Shown here in pieces: positions 4,383-5,043 of a stretch of DNA of 5,043 nucleotides. The stretch lies in the NCBI GenBank assembly GCA_013362385.1, contig JABFWC010000172.1, positions 1 through 5,043 on the forward strand, given 5' to 3'. Position numbers and translations under genes: made by a program. Below the pieces are notes generated by a model. The model was not told the origin of the DNA. It made no database searches and saw only the letters and a program-made list of their open reading frames with translations. This DNA comes from Pseudarthrobacter sp. (GTDB lineage Bacteria > Actinomycetota > Actinomycetes > Actinomycetales > Micrococcaceae). Positions within the stretch are counted from its first letter, which is position 1. Every line of letters begins with the position of its first letter.

Positions 4383-5043
4383 ATGACTAGTTCCAAGCCC
4401 GGGATGAGGCGCATCGTGGCAGGCGAAAGCGCGGTTCCCAAGCGCAAGCGTGCCATCGAGGCCGCCCTGGCCATCGGGCTGGTCCTGCTGATCGCCGTCG
4501 GGGCCGTGGTGGCCTCAAATATCTCGCGCAACTCTGAAGCCCAGGCCGCCGAGCCCACCCCCGCAGCGGAGCTAAAACTTGGCTACTTCGGCAACGTCAC
4601 GCACGCCCCGGCCCTGGTGGGAGTCAAGAAGGGCTTCCTGGCCGAAGCCCTGGGCAGCACCAAACTCAGCACCGAAACCTTCAATGCCGGACCTGCCGCG
4701 ATCGAAGCCCTCAACGCCGGAGCCATCGACGCCGCCTACATCGGCCCCAACCCCGCCATCAATTCCTTTGCAAAAAGCCAGGGCCAGTCCGTGCGGGTCA
4801 TCGCGGGAGCCGCTGCAGGCGGTGCGCAGCTGGTGGTCAAACCCGGGATCAGCTCGGCTGCGGACCTCAGGGACAGGACCTTCGCCTCACCGCAGCTCGG
4901 CGGTACCCAGGACGTCGCGCTCCGCGCATGGCTGACCTCGCGGGGTTACAAGACGAACGTGGACGGCAGCGGCGACGTGGCGATCAACCCGACGGACAAC
5001 GCCCAGACCCTGAAGCTGTTCCAGGACGGGAAGCTCGACGGCG
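4383..5043 (+). CDS. ABC transporter substrate-binding protein, sulfonate/nitrate/taurine (SsuA/NrtA) type, N-terminal part
   Basis: The frame is open from ATG 4383 past the window end, with 220 codons visible. The N-terminus is basic (KRKR at 20-23), followed by a hydrophobic segment (about 27-44). AQA (53-55) is a plausible signal peptidase I site. There is no cysteine, so this is not a standard lipoprotein, which is unusual for a Gram-positive binding protein. The mature part opens LKLGYFGNVTHAPALVGVKKGFL (64-86). It continues with FNAGPAAIEALNAGAIDAAYIGPNPAIN (100-127) and then AADLRDRTFASPQLGGTQDVALRAWL. These are typical of periplasmic-type binding proteins for sulfonates, taurine or nitrate. 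It would capture substrate outside the membrane for a permease and ATPase probably encoded next. Sulfonate or another sulfur compound is favoured because of cysDN nearby and because the visible mature part contains no Cys or Met; nitrate or a thiamine-precursor type ligand is not excluded. ATG 4404 is an alternative start, but it has no ribosome site, and the promoter position supports 4383. Confidence 0.88.
   Translation, partial: MTSSKPGMRRIVAGESAVPKRKRAIEAALAIGLVLLIAVGAVVASNISRNSEAQAAEPTPAAELKLGYFGNVTHAPALVGVKKGFLAEALGSTKLSTETFNAGPAAIEALNAGAIDAAYIGPNPAINSFAKSQGQSVRVIAGAAAGGAQLVVKPGISSAADLRDRTFASPQLGGTQDVALRAWLTSRGYKTNVDGSGDVAINPTDNAQTLKLFQDGKLDG

Noticed and set aside
4579..4935. 118-codon plus-strand frame rich in Pro/Ser/Arg
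   Set aside because: It overlaps the transporter protein gene in another frame, and the 4383 frame encodes a recognisable binding protein.

Overview
The window reads as chromosomal DNA from a high-GC Gram-positive bacterium. G/C-rich third codon positions, strong AAGGAGG/GAGGAGG-type ribosome sites and the form of the CysD/CysN proteins point to an actinobacterium, most likely of the Arthrobacter/Pseudarthrobacter group (Micrococcaceae). The genus is inferred from protein style and was not tested by a search.

Layout: (1) bases 1-196 hold the 3' end of cysD and 196-1605 the complete cysN. Together these encode the two subunits of ATP sulfurylase, the first step of assimilatory sulfate reduction. 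They share one base (TAATG), so they are translationally coupled. (2) cysN is followed at 1617-1676 by an unusually long, near-perfect hairpin that probably ends the operon. (3) 1819-2592 encodes a polytopic membrane protein of unknown function with a conserved GEEISWGQR...ETNxHN signature. (4) 2596-3030 (minus strand) encodes a small SRPBCC/START-like ligand-binding-fold protein. It converges on the membrane-protein gene with only 3 bases between the stop codons. (5) 3107-4273 encodes a full-length RtcB-type RNA ligase with all metal-binding and nucleotidylation residues present. It diverges from the SRPBCC gene across a 76-base gap that holds an inverted repeat. (6) 4383 to the window end is the 5' part of an ABC-transporter substrate-binding protein of the sulfonate/nitrate/taurine (SsuA/NrtA) type. 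Its start codon lies exactly where transcription should begin from a TTGAAC-N17-TATGGT promoter, which predicts a leaderless mRNA.

How the parts fit: the two ends of the window both look like sulfur acquisition (sulfate activation at the left, probable organosulfur or oxyanion import at the right). The three genes between them (membrane protein, SRPBCC, RtcB) have no obvious sulfur role and look like an interposed block. Amino-acid composition supports this split. CysN and the visible transporter protein each contain under 1% Cys+Met, while the three interposed proteins contain about 3-4%.

I see no tRNA or rRNA genes, CRISPR arrays, transposases or phage genes. No gene-free stretch exceeds 300 bases; the longest gap is 213 bases (1606-1818). 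I did not find a clearly new multi-gene system. The items most worth follow-up are the leaderless promoter, the sulfur-poor transporter protein, the 60-base hairpin and the uncharacterised membrane protein.
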